A stretch of 64,000 nt of DNA from Thalassoglobus polymorphus (GCF_007744255.1 NZ_CP036267.1:2297500-2361499); one strand, 5' to 3'; positions 26,702-36,143 are shown, counted from the stretch's first letter. The notes: generated by a model from the sequence alone, not told the origin. Program-made: numbers and translations.

Positions 26702-27649
26702 ATGTCTGATCGCTTTTCAAGAATCCTTCGTGACCTCGAGTGGGCGATCACCAGCCCTTCGTTGATAGGGCCCGGGCGTGGCTCGGAAATTGGGGATCTG
26801 AGTATTCCGGTCGATCTCGATTATGTTCGTGCTTTCTGTGCTACCGAAGAAAATGTGCTCTCACCGTTCACATCGAATTCCGGCAGCCCGATCAACTCGC
26901 ACACCGATTTGATAACTGCCAGGGAAACGTTGAACAGGAATATTGAGTCACTCAAGAGTTTTCGTGTCGGACGATACTTCGAGTCTCTTATCGAGTTTTG
27001 GCTGCGCACACTTCTGGGATATGAGATCATCGAACATCAGAAACAGTTGTTTGTTGATGGGCGAACTGTTGGTGAGATCGATTTTCTTTTCAGGGATGGA
27101 AAAGGTGATGTGATTCATCTGGAAACGGCGGTGAAGTTTTATCTTCACTTTCCGGGGAGTCATCGAAGTGGTAGCCACTTCATTGGTCCAAACTCCGGAG
27201 ACCACTTTGAGAAGAAAGTGAAGTCGTTATTCGATCATCAATTGAAGATAGGGAAGCAGTTTTACTCCGAGGTTGTTCGAAGTGAGGCGTTGGTAAAAGG
27301 GAGGATTTTTTATCATCCCCAAAGCCCTGCACCGGCCGAATTCCCGGACAGGATGGCGACAAACCATCTGAGCGGCTCGTGGATTTATGAAGGTGAAGTC
27401 GACTGGATCGATACGTTTCCTCCCGAATCGCTTTTCATGATTGCTCGGAAACCGCACTGGCTGGCGGAAGAGGTCGCCGAGCTTTCCTGTCCGTCGTTGA
27501 AGACCTCCGCAGCGTTACAGAATTTCTCTCGCGAGCACTTCGCGGCATCTCGGCGTCCGCTGTTAGTGAGCGTGCATAGGCCGGAGGAAGACTGTTATCG
27601 AGAGTCTTCGCGTTTCTTTATCATCCAGAAGCAGTGGCCCTCTCAATAA
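26702..27649 (+). CDS. DUF1853 family protein
   Basis: 315 residues, cytosolic. Family features: VGRYFESLIEFWLRTLLGYEII near the first third, then VGEIDFLFRDGKGDVIHLETAVKFYLHF, which fits the D...ExxxK pattern of DUF1853 and looks like a PD-(D/E)XK nuclease-type core (inference). This is followed by FVGPNSGDHFEKKV-like text (FIGPNSGDHFEKKVKSLFDHQL), also diagnostic. The role is unknown. No partner gene is evident; an esterase gene follows about 100 bases later. Confidence 0.85.
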   Translation: MSDRFSRILRDLEWAITSPSLIGPGRGSEIGDLSIPVDLDYVRAFCATEENVLSPFTSNSGSPINSHTDLITARETLNRNIESLKSFRVGRYFESLIEFWLRTLLGYEIIEHQKQLFVDGRTVGEIDFLFRDGKGDVIHLETAVKFYLHFPGSHRSGSHFIGPNSGDHFEKKVKSLFDHQLKIGKQFYSEVVRSEALVKGRIFYHPQSPAPAEFPDRMATNHLSGSWIYEGEVDWIDTFPPESLFMIARKPHWLAEEVAELSCPSLKTSAALQNFSREHFAASRRPLLVSVHRPEEDCYRESSRFFIIQKQWPSQ

Positions 27650-27755
27650 GCAAGTCGCTGTTTGTCGTCTCGTTTGAAGTGCTTCTCGAATGCAGGTTTG
27701 CTATTGTTTGAAAGCTCTTTGTTTTTCATACAAGATCAAAACGGGACAACGACAC

Positions 27756-28475
27756 ATGCGAACACTTCTCGCTGCTTTCATTCTTGTAGGATGTTCTCTC
27801 TCCGAAGTCGGAGCTGATGAGATAAATCAAAAGTCGGCTAAACTCAATAGGACCGTCACGGTTGAGATGGACTATCTGATCTCGCTTCCCAAAGATTATG
27901 AGAAGCAAGAGAAATGGCCCCTCATTTTATTTCTCCATGGAGCAGGTGAGCGCGGAAATGACCTGGAACGTGTTAAAGTCCATGGCCCACCAAAGCTGGT
28001 TGAGCAGGGAAAAGAATTTCCCTTTATCGTGGTTTCGCCGCAATGTCCGAAAGGGAAATGGTGGCATGCGATGGAATTAAGTGCGCTGCTTGACGAAATC
28101 GAAGAGAAGTACAAAGTTGATGCAGATCGGATTTACGTGACCGGTCTGAGTATGGGAGGATTTGGGACCTGGGACTTGGCGATGTACGCCCCGAAACGAT
28201 TTGCAGCGATTGCACCGATCTGTGGCGGAGGCGATCGGCAGTTCGGAAAGGCTTTGAAAGATACTCCCGCGTGGGTCTTTCATGGAGCGAAAGATCGTGC
28301 GGTTCCGGTTGAAAGATCAGTCGAAATGGTCGAAGCAATCAAATCAAATGGTGGTGATGCGAAATTGACCATCTATCCGGATGCCCAGCACGATTCCTGG
28401 ACGGAAACCTACAACAACCCAGAGTTGTATCAGTGGTTTCTGAAGCATCAGCGGTTGGCGAATGAGACGGAATGA
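27756..28475 (+). CDS. Esterase lipoprotein (alpha/beta hydrolase)
   Basis: 239 residues from the ATG at 27756. The signal ends in a good lipobox, LVGC, so the protein is probably lipid-anchored by the Lgt/Lsp/Lnt route (lnt is at 7412). Alpha/beta-hydrolase features: oxyanion region LFLHGAGERGND, nucleophile GLSMGGFGTWDLA, acid in FHGAKDRAVPVE and His in DAQHDSW. It resembles the phospholipase/carboxylesterase or feruloyl-esterase group. An in-frame upstream codon at 27690 gives no sensible signal. Confidence 0.87.
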   Translation: MRTLLAAFILVGCSLSEVGADEINQKSAKLNRTVTVEMDYLISLPKDYEKQEKWPLILFLHGAGERGNDLERVKVHGPPKLVEQGKEFPFIVVSPQCPKGKWWHAMELSALLDEIEEKYKVDADRIYVTGLSMGGFGTWDLAMYAPKRFAAIAPICGGGDRQFGKALKDTPAWVFHGAKDRAVPVERSVEMVEAIKSNGGDAKLTIYPDAQHDSWTETYNNPELYQWFLKHQRLANETE

Positions 28476-28708
28476 GCTCTCTGAGTTTGCGGAAGTGGCG
28501 AAGAGTCTCTCACATCTGTGAAAAAAAGATGGTGATGCCTACTCGTCTCAAAATCACTACACTATGATCCGATAAGACATGAACAACGTTTCCAGCTCTG
28601 CATCAATATGAATGTCATTCTGGAACGAGCACGTGAATTGTGATTGATACAAACGCCTGCTTCTCCTCAATGGACTGCAGACAAAGCCTTCATAGATAGA
28701 TTAGAACG

Positions 28709-30469
28709 ATGAGTACTAGCTGGGAACTGCCAAATATCGGCGAAGGTGTCGACGAAGCTGATGTCGCGGAAATTTTAGTCTCCGAAGGTGACCAGGTTGA
28801 GCCGACACAAGCTCTCATGGAGCTTGAAACCGAAAAGGCAGTTGTCGAATTGCCTGCACCCGCTGCGGGCATCGTTAAGAAAATTCTCGTCAGTTCCGGT
28901 GATACGATTCAGGTTGGCCAAGCATATATGGAGGTCGAAGAAACCTCTGGGGCAGCTAATTCTTCCAAACCTGCCGAAGCAGCGGCTGAAACGACCAGTG
29001 ATTCAGCAAAGTCTCAAGAAACGGAAAATACTGAGGAGGTTGTTGAGGTCTCAGCGGAAGCGGAGCCTGAACTGGCTGCCTCTCGAACGGAAATCGTAAC
29101 AGGTTCTGTCGATTTCGATCTTCCGCCACTCGGTGAAGGTGTGGACTCAGCTGATGTGGCTGAGATCATGGTCTCCGAAGGGGATACCGTTGCAGTTGGC
29201 GATCCGTTGATGGAACTCGAAACTGATAAAGCGGTTGTCGAACTCCCAAGTGAACACGCTGGCAAGATCACAAAAATCCATGTTTCCGAAGGAGACTCTC
29301 TCCCAGTCGGTTCGCTGGTCATGACTTTTGAAGTCTCTGATTCAGTTCCCGCTTCGAAAACGGCAGCACCTCCGCAAGAAACTGCGTCCTCATCAGCGAA
29401 TGAGCCATCAAAAGAAGAAGTCAAAGCAAAATCAGCAGACCAAGCTCCAGCGCGAAGCACCCCAGCGAAGCAAGCACCAGCTCAGACAACAGCTACAATC
29501 AGTACAAGCAGCGACGATAACGACTCGAACGGAACTCCAGTTCCTGCAGCTCCGTCGACAAGGCGTCTCGCTCGCGAGTTAGGTGTCAACTTGCGAGATG
29601 TCCAAGGCTCGGGCAGTGGTGGCCGAATCAGCCAGGAAGACGTACAAAAGTACGTAAAAGGGCAGCTTCAAGGGACGTCACTGAGTCGAACAGTTGCCAG
29701 TTCTAGTGGCTCCGTATTGGCTGCCGGATCGATCGCACCACCTCCTCTTCCCGATTTCTCGAAATATGGCGTGATCGAGCGGGAGAAGATGAACAAGCTC
29801 GCTCGGACAGCAGCAGAGAATTTAACTGTCTCCTGGAATGTCATTCCACATGTGACGCAGCATGACCGGGCAGACATCACCGATCTTGAAGAGGCCAGAA
29901 AACGTTTCGGTCAGGGGATCGGAAAAAATGGTCCAAAAGTCACCATGACTGCGATTGTCATCAAAGCTTTGACGACTTGTTTACAAGCGTTCCCCAAGTT
30001 CAATAGTAGCCTGGACCCGGAAACAAACGAGATCGTCTATAAGAAGTACTACAACATTGGTTGTGCGGTCGATACGCCGAACGGTCTTGTCGTTCCAGTC
30101 ATTACGGATTGTGACAAGAAAAGTATCCTTGATATTGCTGCCGACGTGACTGATTTGGCAGTGAAGGCTCGCGATCGAAAACTCTCCGTCAACGAGATGC
30201 AGGGAGCAACCTGCACCGTGACCAACATCGGCGGGATCGGCGGAGTCGGATTTACACCGATTGTGAACTACCCTGAGGTTTGCATCATGGGGATGTGTCG
30301 GGGACAGAAAGAACTGAAGTTGATTGATGGGAACGTGCAGGAACGGTTGATTCTGCCAGTGAGTCTGTCTTACGACCATCGTGTGATCAATGGAGCAGAG
30401 GCCGCCAGGTTTGTGGTGACATTCTGTAACTTGCTCAACGATCCGTTTCAGTTATTAACAACCGTTTGA
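28709..30469 (+). CDS. Dihydrolipoamide acyltransferase (E2) with two lipoyl domains
   Basis: E2 core of a 2-oxo-acid dehydrogenase complex. Two lipoyl domains are present: Lys43 (ELETEKAVVELP) and Lys174 (ELETDKAVVELP), joined by Ala/Glu-rich linkers. A peripheral subunit-binding domain follows at about 282-317 (STRRLARELGVNLRDVQGSG), then the catalytic domain (about 355-586) with VTMTAIVIKAL, TNIGGIGGVGFTPIVNYPE and active-site His557 in YDHRVINGAEA. Most similar to pyruvate dehydrogenase E2 (AceF). The E1 and E3 genes are not in this window, so the substrate is not proved. Confidence 0.92.
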   Translation: MSTSWELPNIGEGVDEADVAEILVSEGDQVEPTQALMELETEKAVVELPAPAAGIVKKILVSSGDTIQVGQAYMEVEETSGAANSSKPAEAAAETTSDSAKSQETENTEEVVEVSAEAEPELAASRTEIVTGSVDFDLPPLGEGVDSADVAEIMVSEGDTVAVGDPLMELETDKAVVELPSEHAGKITKIHVSEGDSLPVGSLVMTFEVSDSVPASKTAAPPQETASSSANEPSKEEVKAKSADQAPARSTPAKQAPAQTTATISTSSDDNDSNGTPVPAAPSTRRLARELGVNLRDVQGSGSGGRISQEDVQKYVKGQLQGTSLSRTVASSSGSVLAAGSIAPPPLPDFSKYGVIEREKMNKLARTAAENLTVSWNVIPHVTQHDRADITDLEEARKRFGQGIGKNGPKVTMTAIVIKALTTCLQAFPKFNSSLDPETNEIVYKKYYNIGCAVDTPNGLVVPVITDCDKKSILDIAADVTDLAVKARDRKLSVNEMQGATCTVTNIGGIGGVGFTPIVNYPEVCIMGMCRGQKELKLIDGNVQERLILPVSLSYDHRVINGAEAARFVVTFCNLLNDPFQLLTTV

Positions 30470-30684
30470 AGTTCCCATGAAGTGTGGGCGACTGAATAAT
30501 TCGTCAAATCTTGTAATGTGTAGATTTTCAACCTATGATTTCGCCAGACAGTTTGCTCTCTCGATCTGCTTTTGTAGGTCACTCGAGTGGATACCGTTGA
30601 TCTCGCTACAAGTGATGCTGCTGAATTTTTCCAGCAACGCTTCAAAGATCCGTCTGATTTCAGGTATTCACGAGTTTAAGAGAT

Positions 30685-31851
30685 ATGAACCGGCCAACTA
30701 AAGACCTCTTTGACGACTCATCGATGACGTTCGGTGAGCATCTGGAAATTCTCCGTGTGCATTTGATCAAAGCCATTATTGGCTTGGTCATCGCCGTGGT
30801 GATCTGTCTCCTGAATGGGGCTAAGCTGGTTAACATTATTCGTGGGCCAATCGATCAGGCACTGTCGAAATATTCACAAATTAACGTTGAAGACGATGTC
30901 CAGGACGGGTTCGCTGAGCAGTTGGGATTTGACACACTTTTCGAATTGTTCTTAGGAGAACCAGAAAAGACTGCGATTGATGAAGAGACCGGCGAAGAGT
31001 ACGTCATTGAGGAAGAAATCAAACCACACCCTGATTTGGTGAAAGTGAAAGTTCCGGTTGAGGAAATCACTCGCGCACTTCATAAGGCCGACCCGGAACG
31101 CTTTCCGAAACCGGAGAAGCCGAAAACTTCTGGTGTCGACACTCCAAACACGACCACCACAAATGAGACTGTTCAGAATGTTGAATCTGAACAAGCAGTT
31201 CCATCCCGGAATATCACCTTGACTTTGCAAGCTCCAGAGTTTGCTCAGTTTCAGGCAACAGTGGAGCAATCTCGCCGGGCAGTCACGCTGAATGTTCAAG
31301 AGGCTTTTCTGACCTATATCAAGGTTTCGCTGATTTCGGGGCTGGTACTTTCCAGTCCCTGGATCTTCTTTCAGTTGTGGCAATTCGTCGCTGCGGGGTT
31401 GTATCCGCACGAACGAAAATATGTGTACGTTTTCGGAGGGATCAGTCTTGTGCTATTTCTCGTCGGCGCGGCATTTTGCTTTTATGCAGTCTTCCCGTTT
31501 GTGCTCAACTTCCTTTTGAAATTCAACGCAACACTCGAGATCAGCCCGCAAATCCGAATTTCTGAATGGATCAGCTTTGCTGTCATGTTACCGCTGATGT
31601 TTGGAGTTAGCTTTCAACTTCCATTGGTGATGCTCTTTCTCGAACGAATCTCAATTTTCCAGGTCGAACAGTTCAAGGAACAACGACGAATGGCCGTCTT
31701 GGTGATTGCAATTGTGTCGATGCTGCTGACTCCTGCCGATCCGATGAGCATGCTGCTGATGATGATTCCGTTGGTGTTCCTGTACGAACTCGGAATCAAA
31801 CTTTGCAAGTGGGCGCCGACTGCAAGTCCGTTTGAACCTGAAGCGATCTAA
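30685..31851 (+). CDS. tatC: Sec-independent translocase TatC with enlarged first periplasmic loop
   Basis: Core subunit of the twin-arginine translocase. The N-terminus MTFGEHLEILRVHLIKAI is the conserved TatC start (usual xHLxELRxR). After the first membrane segment (about 31-45) there is an insertion to about residue 205, rich in Glu, Lys and Pro, where E. coli TatC has about 40 residues. The remaining five segments and the block LWQFVAAGLYPHERKYV, including FxxPGLxxxE-like spacing, follow normally. Length is 388 against about 250. The Tat-signalled proteins in this window are its likely substrates. tatA and tatB are not seen. Confidence 0.92.
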   Translation: MNRPTKDLFDDSSMTFGEHLEILRVHLIKAIIGLVIAVVICLLNGAKLVNIIRGPIDQALSKYSQINVEDDVQDGFAEQLGFDTLFELFLGEPEKTAIDEETGEEYVIEEEIKPHPDLVKVKVPVEEITRALHKADPERFPKPEKPKTSGVDTPNTTTTNETVQNVESEQAVPSRNITLTLQAPEFAQFQATVEQSRRAVTLNVQEAFLTYIKVSLISGLVLSSPWIFFQLWQFVAAGLYPHERKYVYVFGGISLVLFLVGAAFCFYAVFPFVLNFLLKFNATLEISPQIRISEWISFAVMLPLMFGVSFQLPLVMLFLERISIFQVEQFKEQRRMAVLVIAIVSMLLTPADPMSMLLMMIPLVFLYELGIKLCKWAPTASPFEPEAI

Positions 31852-31960
31852 AGCCGTTTGTTCTATCACGCCCCTGAAGAACGCGTTTCGCGAGTAAAAA
31901 TGCTGTTCGCCACGAAGCAGGACCTGAACACGAATTCAAAAAATGCGATAAAGCAATTCC
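31852..31960 (+). repeat. R1 dispersed repeat, copy 7
   Basis: Starts right after the tatC stop: CCGTTTGTTCTATCACGCCC, CTGAAGAACGCGTTTCG, then core GTTCGCCACGAAGCAGGAC at 31904-31922 and ACACGAATTCAAAAAATGC. It aligns along most of its length with the copy at 9286. Confidence 0.8.
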
Positions 31961-32158
31961 AGGATTTGCCTTAAAGTGCTTTCTCTTGAGCCACCAGTAA
32001 ATCGACCTGCAAAGTCGAACTTTTACAAACCGGAAAGTATTGGAAGGGCTCGCTACCTGGACTTGGGCCAAGAGCGGCAGGTGACTCTGTTCGCGAGAAT
32101 CTATCATTCAAAACATGACCGGCAAAACATAACCGGATAAGCACTGAAAGAATCACCC

Positions 32159-32506
32159 ATGTCTGCAGAGAATCAAGAACTCCCTATTGAAGTTGATGTT
32201 CATCATGTGAAGGCGCTTCAGGATGCTGGCGAGCAATTCCTGTTTATTGATTGCCGTGAGAAAGATGAATACGAAACAGCCTGCATTGCCGGGGCGACTC
32301 TCATCCCGATGAGTGAAATGCAGGATCGCTCAGAAGAGCTTGCACAACACAAGGAGAAACACATCATTGTTCACTGCCACCACGGTGGACGCAGTATGCG
32401 GGTCACACGATGGTTAAAAGGCCAGGACTTTGCGAAAGTTCAGAACATGGCAGGCGGTATCGATGCCTGGTCGCAGGAGATCGATGATTCTGTCCCGCGA
32501 TATTAG
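32159..32506 (+). CDS. Single-domain rhodanese-like protein
   Basis: 115 residues, one rhodanese domain, cytosolic. The active-site loop is VHCHHGGRSMR, with the Cys in place. CDC25-like start: FIDCREKDEYETACIAGATLIPM. It may carry persulfide sulfur or act as a sulfurtransferase; no sulfur-pathway gene is adjacent. R1 copy 7 lies upstream, and R2 plus R1 lie downstream. Confidence 0.92.
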   Translation: MSAENQELPIEVDVHHVKALQDAGEQFLFIDCREKDEYETACIAGATLIPMSEMQDRSEELAQHKEKHIIVHCHHGGRSMRVTRWLKGQDFAKVQNMAGGIDAWSQEIDDSVPRY

Positions 32507-32583
32507 AACTGGTTCTGAAATGTGAAATTGCTCTCTCAAACGTTGAGGAAAGCGGCTATTTCAGAGGTTTTTGGACTGGTTCT
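32507..32583 (+). repeat. R2 dispersed repeat, copy 3
   Basis: Runs from AACTGGTTCTGAAATGTG through CTCTCAAACGTTGAGG to GGTTTTTGGACTGGTTCT. ACTGGTTCT is repeated in direct orientation at both ends (32508-32516, 32575-32583). The outer parts CTGAAAT and ATTTCAG can pair around the inner stem. It begins immediately after the rhodanese stop codon. Confidence 0.82.
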
Positions 32584-32677
32584 AAAACAGATCGCAATTG
32601 CATCTTCCGAGTTGGTGTTCGCCGCGATGCAGAGCGCGTACTCCAATTCGAGAAATGCAATTGAGCAATCTGTTTTA
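32583..32677 (+). repeat. R1 dispersed repeat, copy 8, with its own terminal inverted repeats
   Basis: Ends TAAAACAGATCGCAATTGCAT and ATGCAATTGAGCAATCTGTTTTA are inverted repeats (about 20 matching positions) that differ in sequence from those of copy 1. The centre has the core variant GTTCGCCGCGATGCAGAGC and CCAATTCGAGAAATGC, as in copy 1. It abuts R2 copy 3. Confidence 0.75.
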
Positions 32678-32692
32678 TCTCGACGGCAGTTG

Positions 32693-34198
32693 CTATTCGC
32701 TCTCTTTTTTAAGATCGATGCAGACCATCGCATCGTCACATCGTAAGTACAACAGGCCACGTGAAAGAACTGGAGCGGTCCAGCAGGGGTAGTGCATCCG
32801 TGGTGCGGAGTATCGCGAGATTTCCTGCCAGTTTTCGGTTGTCGCATTCACAAGTGCCAGAGTCCCACGTTCTGCCAGGACGATGAATTTTCCGTCTGCA
32901 AGAATTTTGGAGCCACGTCCGTAAAATGGCCACGGGACAACCTTTCCCGTCTCTTTGCTGACAATCGCTCCAGAGGCCGATCTTCCAAGAGTTTCTGGAT
33001 TGTCGAACCCGCTGGTTTCCCACTTCACTTTACCGGTCTTGGCATCGATGCAGCGGAGTTCTCCCTGGTTCTCGTGGCGTCCACTAAAACCGAGGAAGCA
33101 ATCGTCAAGCGGGATGGCGGTCGACCAGTGTGTAAGTAAATTACGGGCATCGCTCCACACGACGTCGTAGCTCTTCCCGTCCTGATTGACTTTCAAGAGT
33201 GTTGCCCCAACCCGATACGCAGCCGACAGCAGAATCGTATCATCGACGACGACCGGTCGAGCTGCATTGACGGAATCGTGAGTACGAGATCGGAACCAGT
33301 GCTTAAAATGAGTCTTCCCTGTCTCTGGATCAAGTGAGACCAAACCTTGCCGCATCAGACAGAGAAGATGACGTTTTCCATGAATCGTAGCTGCGACAGG
33401 AGATGAGTAGCTGACCACCATCTCGTCCCCTTTCCATCGATAAGTTGGATCGTTGGGCCAACCTGTTTCGGTGTTGTCCCATGTCTCTTCTCCGACCGCT
33501 TCCCAAAGTTTTTTCCCCGAAATTGAATCGAATGCGACAACCCCAGAGTTTGGTTGTCCTCCCACGAGAACGATCAACTTCTTGCCTTCGAGGATTGGTG
33601 ATGCGCCGACACCGAAGAACCCATCAGGGATGTTGTAGTCAGCTTTGAGATCGTGCTCCCACACTAGAGATCCGTCAGAGAGCTTCAAGCAAGTCAACTT
33701 TCCTTCTGCTCCGAGAGTGAAGCAATGCTCCTTAGTCAGAATGGGGGAGCAGCGAGGGCCGTTATTGTATCCGTATGGGTCACGGAATTTGCTTGGGTAT
33801 GCATGCTGCCAGATCTCTTTCCCGGTCAGTGCGTCCCAGCATTCCACGATCTCTTCATCGTCAAGACGATGATGTAAAACGATTTGCCGGCCAAGAACCG
33901 AGGGGGCTCCGTAGCCTGTGCCAACTTCTTTTTCCCAAATCAGCGGCGGACCTGCTTCCGGCCATTTTTCGAGTAAGCCTGTTTCTCGGGAAATTCCATC
34001 ATGCGTCAGTCCCAGAAAATGAGGCCAGTCCTCCCCTTCTCTTTCCGGGCTAATCGTCTTTCCGGGTGAAGGTGGCGACGACGGAGACAAGGTTGCTCGC
34101 CCAGGTTCTTGAGCATCGCTGCAGGATTGAAATGTGAGAGAGAGGAAGACTCCGAAGAGGAAGAGGCCGTTTTTATTCGCGAATAAAGAAGAGGTCAT
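32693..34198 (-). CDS. Exported PQQ-type beta-propeller protein
   Basis: About 501 residues from the ATG at 34198; an in-frame GTG at 34222 is possible. The signal-like segment is LFLFGVFLSLTFQSC, a poor lipobox. A Ser/Pro-rich linker follows, then WPHFLGLTHDGIS, the usual WP.FRG.. opening of planctomycete PQQ-propeller proteins, and blades such as CWDALTGKEIWQHA, CLKLSDGSLVWEHDL, AFDSISGKKLWEAV, SLDPETGKTHFKHW and CIDAKTGKVKWETS. It is a second member of this class beside 16012. Role unknown. Confidence 0.87.
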   Translation of the reverse strand: MTSSLFANKNGLFLFGVFLSLTFQSCSDAQEPGRATLSPSSPPSPGKTISPEREGEDWPHFLGLTHDGISRETGLLEKWPEAGPPLIWEKEVGTGYGAPSVLGRQIVLHHRLDDEEIVECWDALTGKEIWQHAYPSKFRDPYGYNNGPRCSPILTKEHCFTLGAEGKLTCLKLSDGSLVWEHDLKADYNIPDGFFGVGASPILEGKKLIVLVGGQPNSGVVAFDSISGKKLWEAVGEETWDNTETGWPNDPTYRWKGDEMVVSYSSPVAATIHGKRHLLCLMRQGLVSLDPETGKTHFKHWFRSRTHDSVNAARPVVVDDTILLSAAYRVGATLLKVNQDGKSYDVVWSDARNLLTHWSTAIPLDDCFLGFSGRHENQGELRCIDAKTGKVKWETSGFDNPETLGRSASGAIVSKETGKVVPWPFYGRGSKILADGKFIVLAERGTLALVNATTENWQEISRYSAPRMHYPCWTAPVLSRGLLYLRCDDAMVCIDLKKESE

Positions 34199-34365
34199 CG
34201 GGCAAATTTCTTTCGTAATCACAGAGGAGTGCTCAAGGAATGAATTGAACAGTCATTTGGAAACAATTGCAAGACGACATCCTGATTCTTGTATGCTGGT
34301 TCAGTCTGTAGTAGTCTGATTCCCGTCTTACTTCTCGCGACCTCGACTTCAAGGAACTGACCGGA

Positions 34366-35541
34366 ATGGCTCGTACTGTCGGATTGAACTCGAATGGACG
34401 ACTCCACTCTCCTTTGAGTATTTGCTTTGTATTGCTTTGTCTTTCGAACATTACATTTGCCGAAGAGACCAGCAAGGAGCCTTGGAAGTATGACGCCGCA
34501 TTGCTGCGTCCGTTCTGGCATGGAGAGCAAATTGAGGGCGAATCAGTTTTGTTTCTCAAAGGAGATCCAGAAGGGAACACCGGTACCGCCTCTGTTTTGT
34601 TTCCGATTCAGAAAATTCTTGCCGTCAAAAGTTCTTCAGGCGAGATCGTCTATGAGGAAGGGCGTGACTACGTTTGGAAGGTCGGCAGCCGAGAGATTTC
34701 GATTCCAGCTGGTTCGAGGATTCCGATTCACCATCCTGATGAGCTTCGTCGACCTGCCGGGTCTCAGAAATATCGCTTGACGCATCGTGACGGGAATGGC
34801 GAAATTTTATTCGGGGCGAGATTGGAATATGCTGAGATGCAAACCTGCATCACTTATCAACATGCCCCCGGTCTTTGGAAGTCTGCCGTCCCGGTTTACG
34901 ATTCCAAAGCACTTCCGAAAACAGTCTCGAAACTGACGAGTAAACAGCCCGTTTCTATTGTGGTTTTGGGAGATAGTATTTCCGCAGGAGCGAACTCGTC
35001 AGAGTTAGGAAAGGCTCCGCCGTATCAGCCGGCCTATCCTGAGTTGCTGCAAATTCACCTGGAAAATCGTTTCGGAACAGAAGTGAAACTCAAAAATTTG
35101 TCTGTCGGCGGAAAAGCGACTGATTGGGGAATCACACAAGTTGAGAACGTCTTGAAAGAGAAGCCGGATCTTGTGATTCTGGCATTCGGGATGAATGACT
35201 CTGCAGGGCGATCAACGGAAGATTATCAGGCGAAGACAAAGCAAACCATCGACTTGATTCGAGAGCAGCAACCTGAAACGGAGTTTATTCTGGTCGCTTC
35301 GATGTTGGGGAACCGGGGATGGACCACGCTGAAACATGAGCGGTTTCCTGAATATCGCGACGCACTTCAGGAACTTTGTGAACCGGGCATTGCCCTTGCC
35401 GACGTGACCGCCATCTGGACGGAGTTCTTGAAACTGAAGCAGGATTGGGACCAGACCGGGAATGGTGTGAATCATCCGAATGATTTCGGACATCGTGTGT
35501 ATGCACAGGTCATTGCAACACTCTTGGACCCCGGAAAATAA
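34366..35541 (+). CDS. Secreted SGNH/GDSL hydrolase
   Basis: 391 residues with a signal peptide (SICFVLLCLSNITFAEE). An N-terminal beta-rich domain (about 35-190) precedes the SGNH domain: block I VVLGDSISAG, block II Gly in LSVGGKATDWG, block III LAFGMNDSAGR and block V NGVNHPNDFGH with the catalytic His. The family includes carbohydrate esterases and lipases; an acetyl-xylan-type role is possible but not shown. Divergent from the PQQ-propeller gene. Confidence 0.88.
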   Translation: MARTVGLNSNGRLHSPLSICFVLLCLSNITFAEETSKEPWKYDAALLRPFWHGEQIEGESVLFLKGDPEGNTGTASVLFPIQKILAVKSSSGEIVYEEGRDYVWKVGSREISIPAGSRIPIHHPDELRRPAGSQKYRLTHRDGNGEILFGARLEYAEMQTCITYQHAPGLWKSAVPVYDSKALPKTVSKLTSKQPVSIVVLGDSISAGANSSELGKAPPYQPAYPELLQIHLENRFGTEVKLKNLSVGGKATDWGITQVENVLKEKPDLVILAFGMNDSAGRSTEDYQAKTKQTIDLIREQQPETEFILVASMLGNRGWTTLKHERFPEYRDALQELCEPGIALADVTAIWTEFLKLKQDWDQTGNGVNHPNDFGHRVYAQVIATLLDPGK

Positions 35542-35561
35542 ACCTCGAAGTGTCTGAGTGA

Positions 35562-36143
35562 TTATTCGCCCGAGCGTTCACCGCCCGGTTTCCAAAGAAT
35601 GTCAGCTTCACCATGATCGTTAACGATTCTGGCGAGAACGAACAGCAGGTCTGACAGTCGATTTAAGTAGATGACGACGAGCGGGTTGATTTTTTCCACC
35701 TCAGCGAGTGCGATGACACCGATTTCAGCACGACGGCAGACTGTTCGTGCCAGATGCAAATGAGCTGCACCCGGATTTCCTCCGGGCAGAATAAAACTGT
35801 TGAGTGGAGTCAGCTTTTCAGTATTTGCATCGATCCACTTTTCGAGTTGATCAACTTTTGGCTGCGTCATACGCAGCGGTTCATACTCGGGTGGTTCGTC
35901 TGATTCAGGGACGCACAAATCTGCTCCGACGTCAAAGAGGTCGTTCTGAATGCTCGTGAGAACTTCCGCAGTTTTGTTGGGGAGTGAACCGCAAGCAATC
36001 GCAACTCCGATCACGGCGTTGAGTTCATCAACACCTCCATACGCACCGATTCTCACATGCGTTTTGGGAACTCGAGTTCCGTCGCCCAATGACGTTTCAC
36101 CGGAATCGCCGGTCTTGGTGTAGATTTTATTGAGGTAGACCAT
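35562..36143 (-). CDS. Cob(I)alamin adenosyltransferase, PduO type
   Basis: Transfers adenosyl from ATP to cob(I)alamin or cobyrinic acid a,c-diamide. 193 residues, standard for the PduO family. Motifs: TKTGDSGETSLGDGTRVPKTHVRI (N-terminal ATP site), VDELNAVIGVA and, near the C-terminus, LNRLSDLLFVLARIVN. The start overlaps no other gene. No cobalamin riboswitch was recognised upstream. It lies convergent to the SGNH hydrolase gene and downstream of ppk on the same strand. Confidence 0.92.
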   Translation of the reverse strand: MVYLNKIYTKTGDSGETSLGDGTRVPKTHVRIGAYGGVDELNAVIGVAIACGSLPNKTAEVLTSIQNDLFDVGADLCVPESDEPPEYEPLRMTQPKVDQLEKWIDANTEKLTPLNSFILPGGNPGAAHLHLARTVCRRAEIGVIALAEVEKINPLVVIYLNRLSDLLFVLARIVNDHGEADILWKPGGERSGE

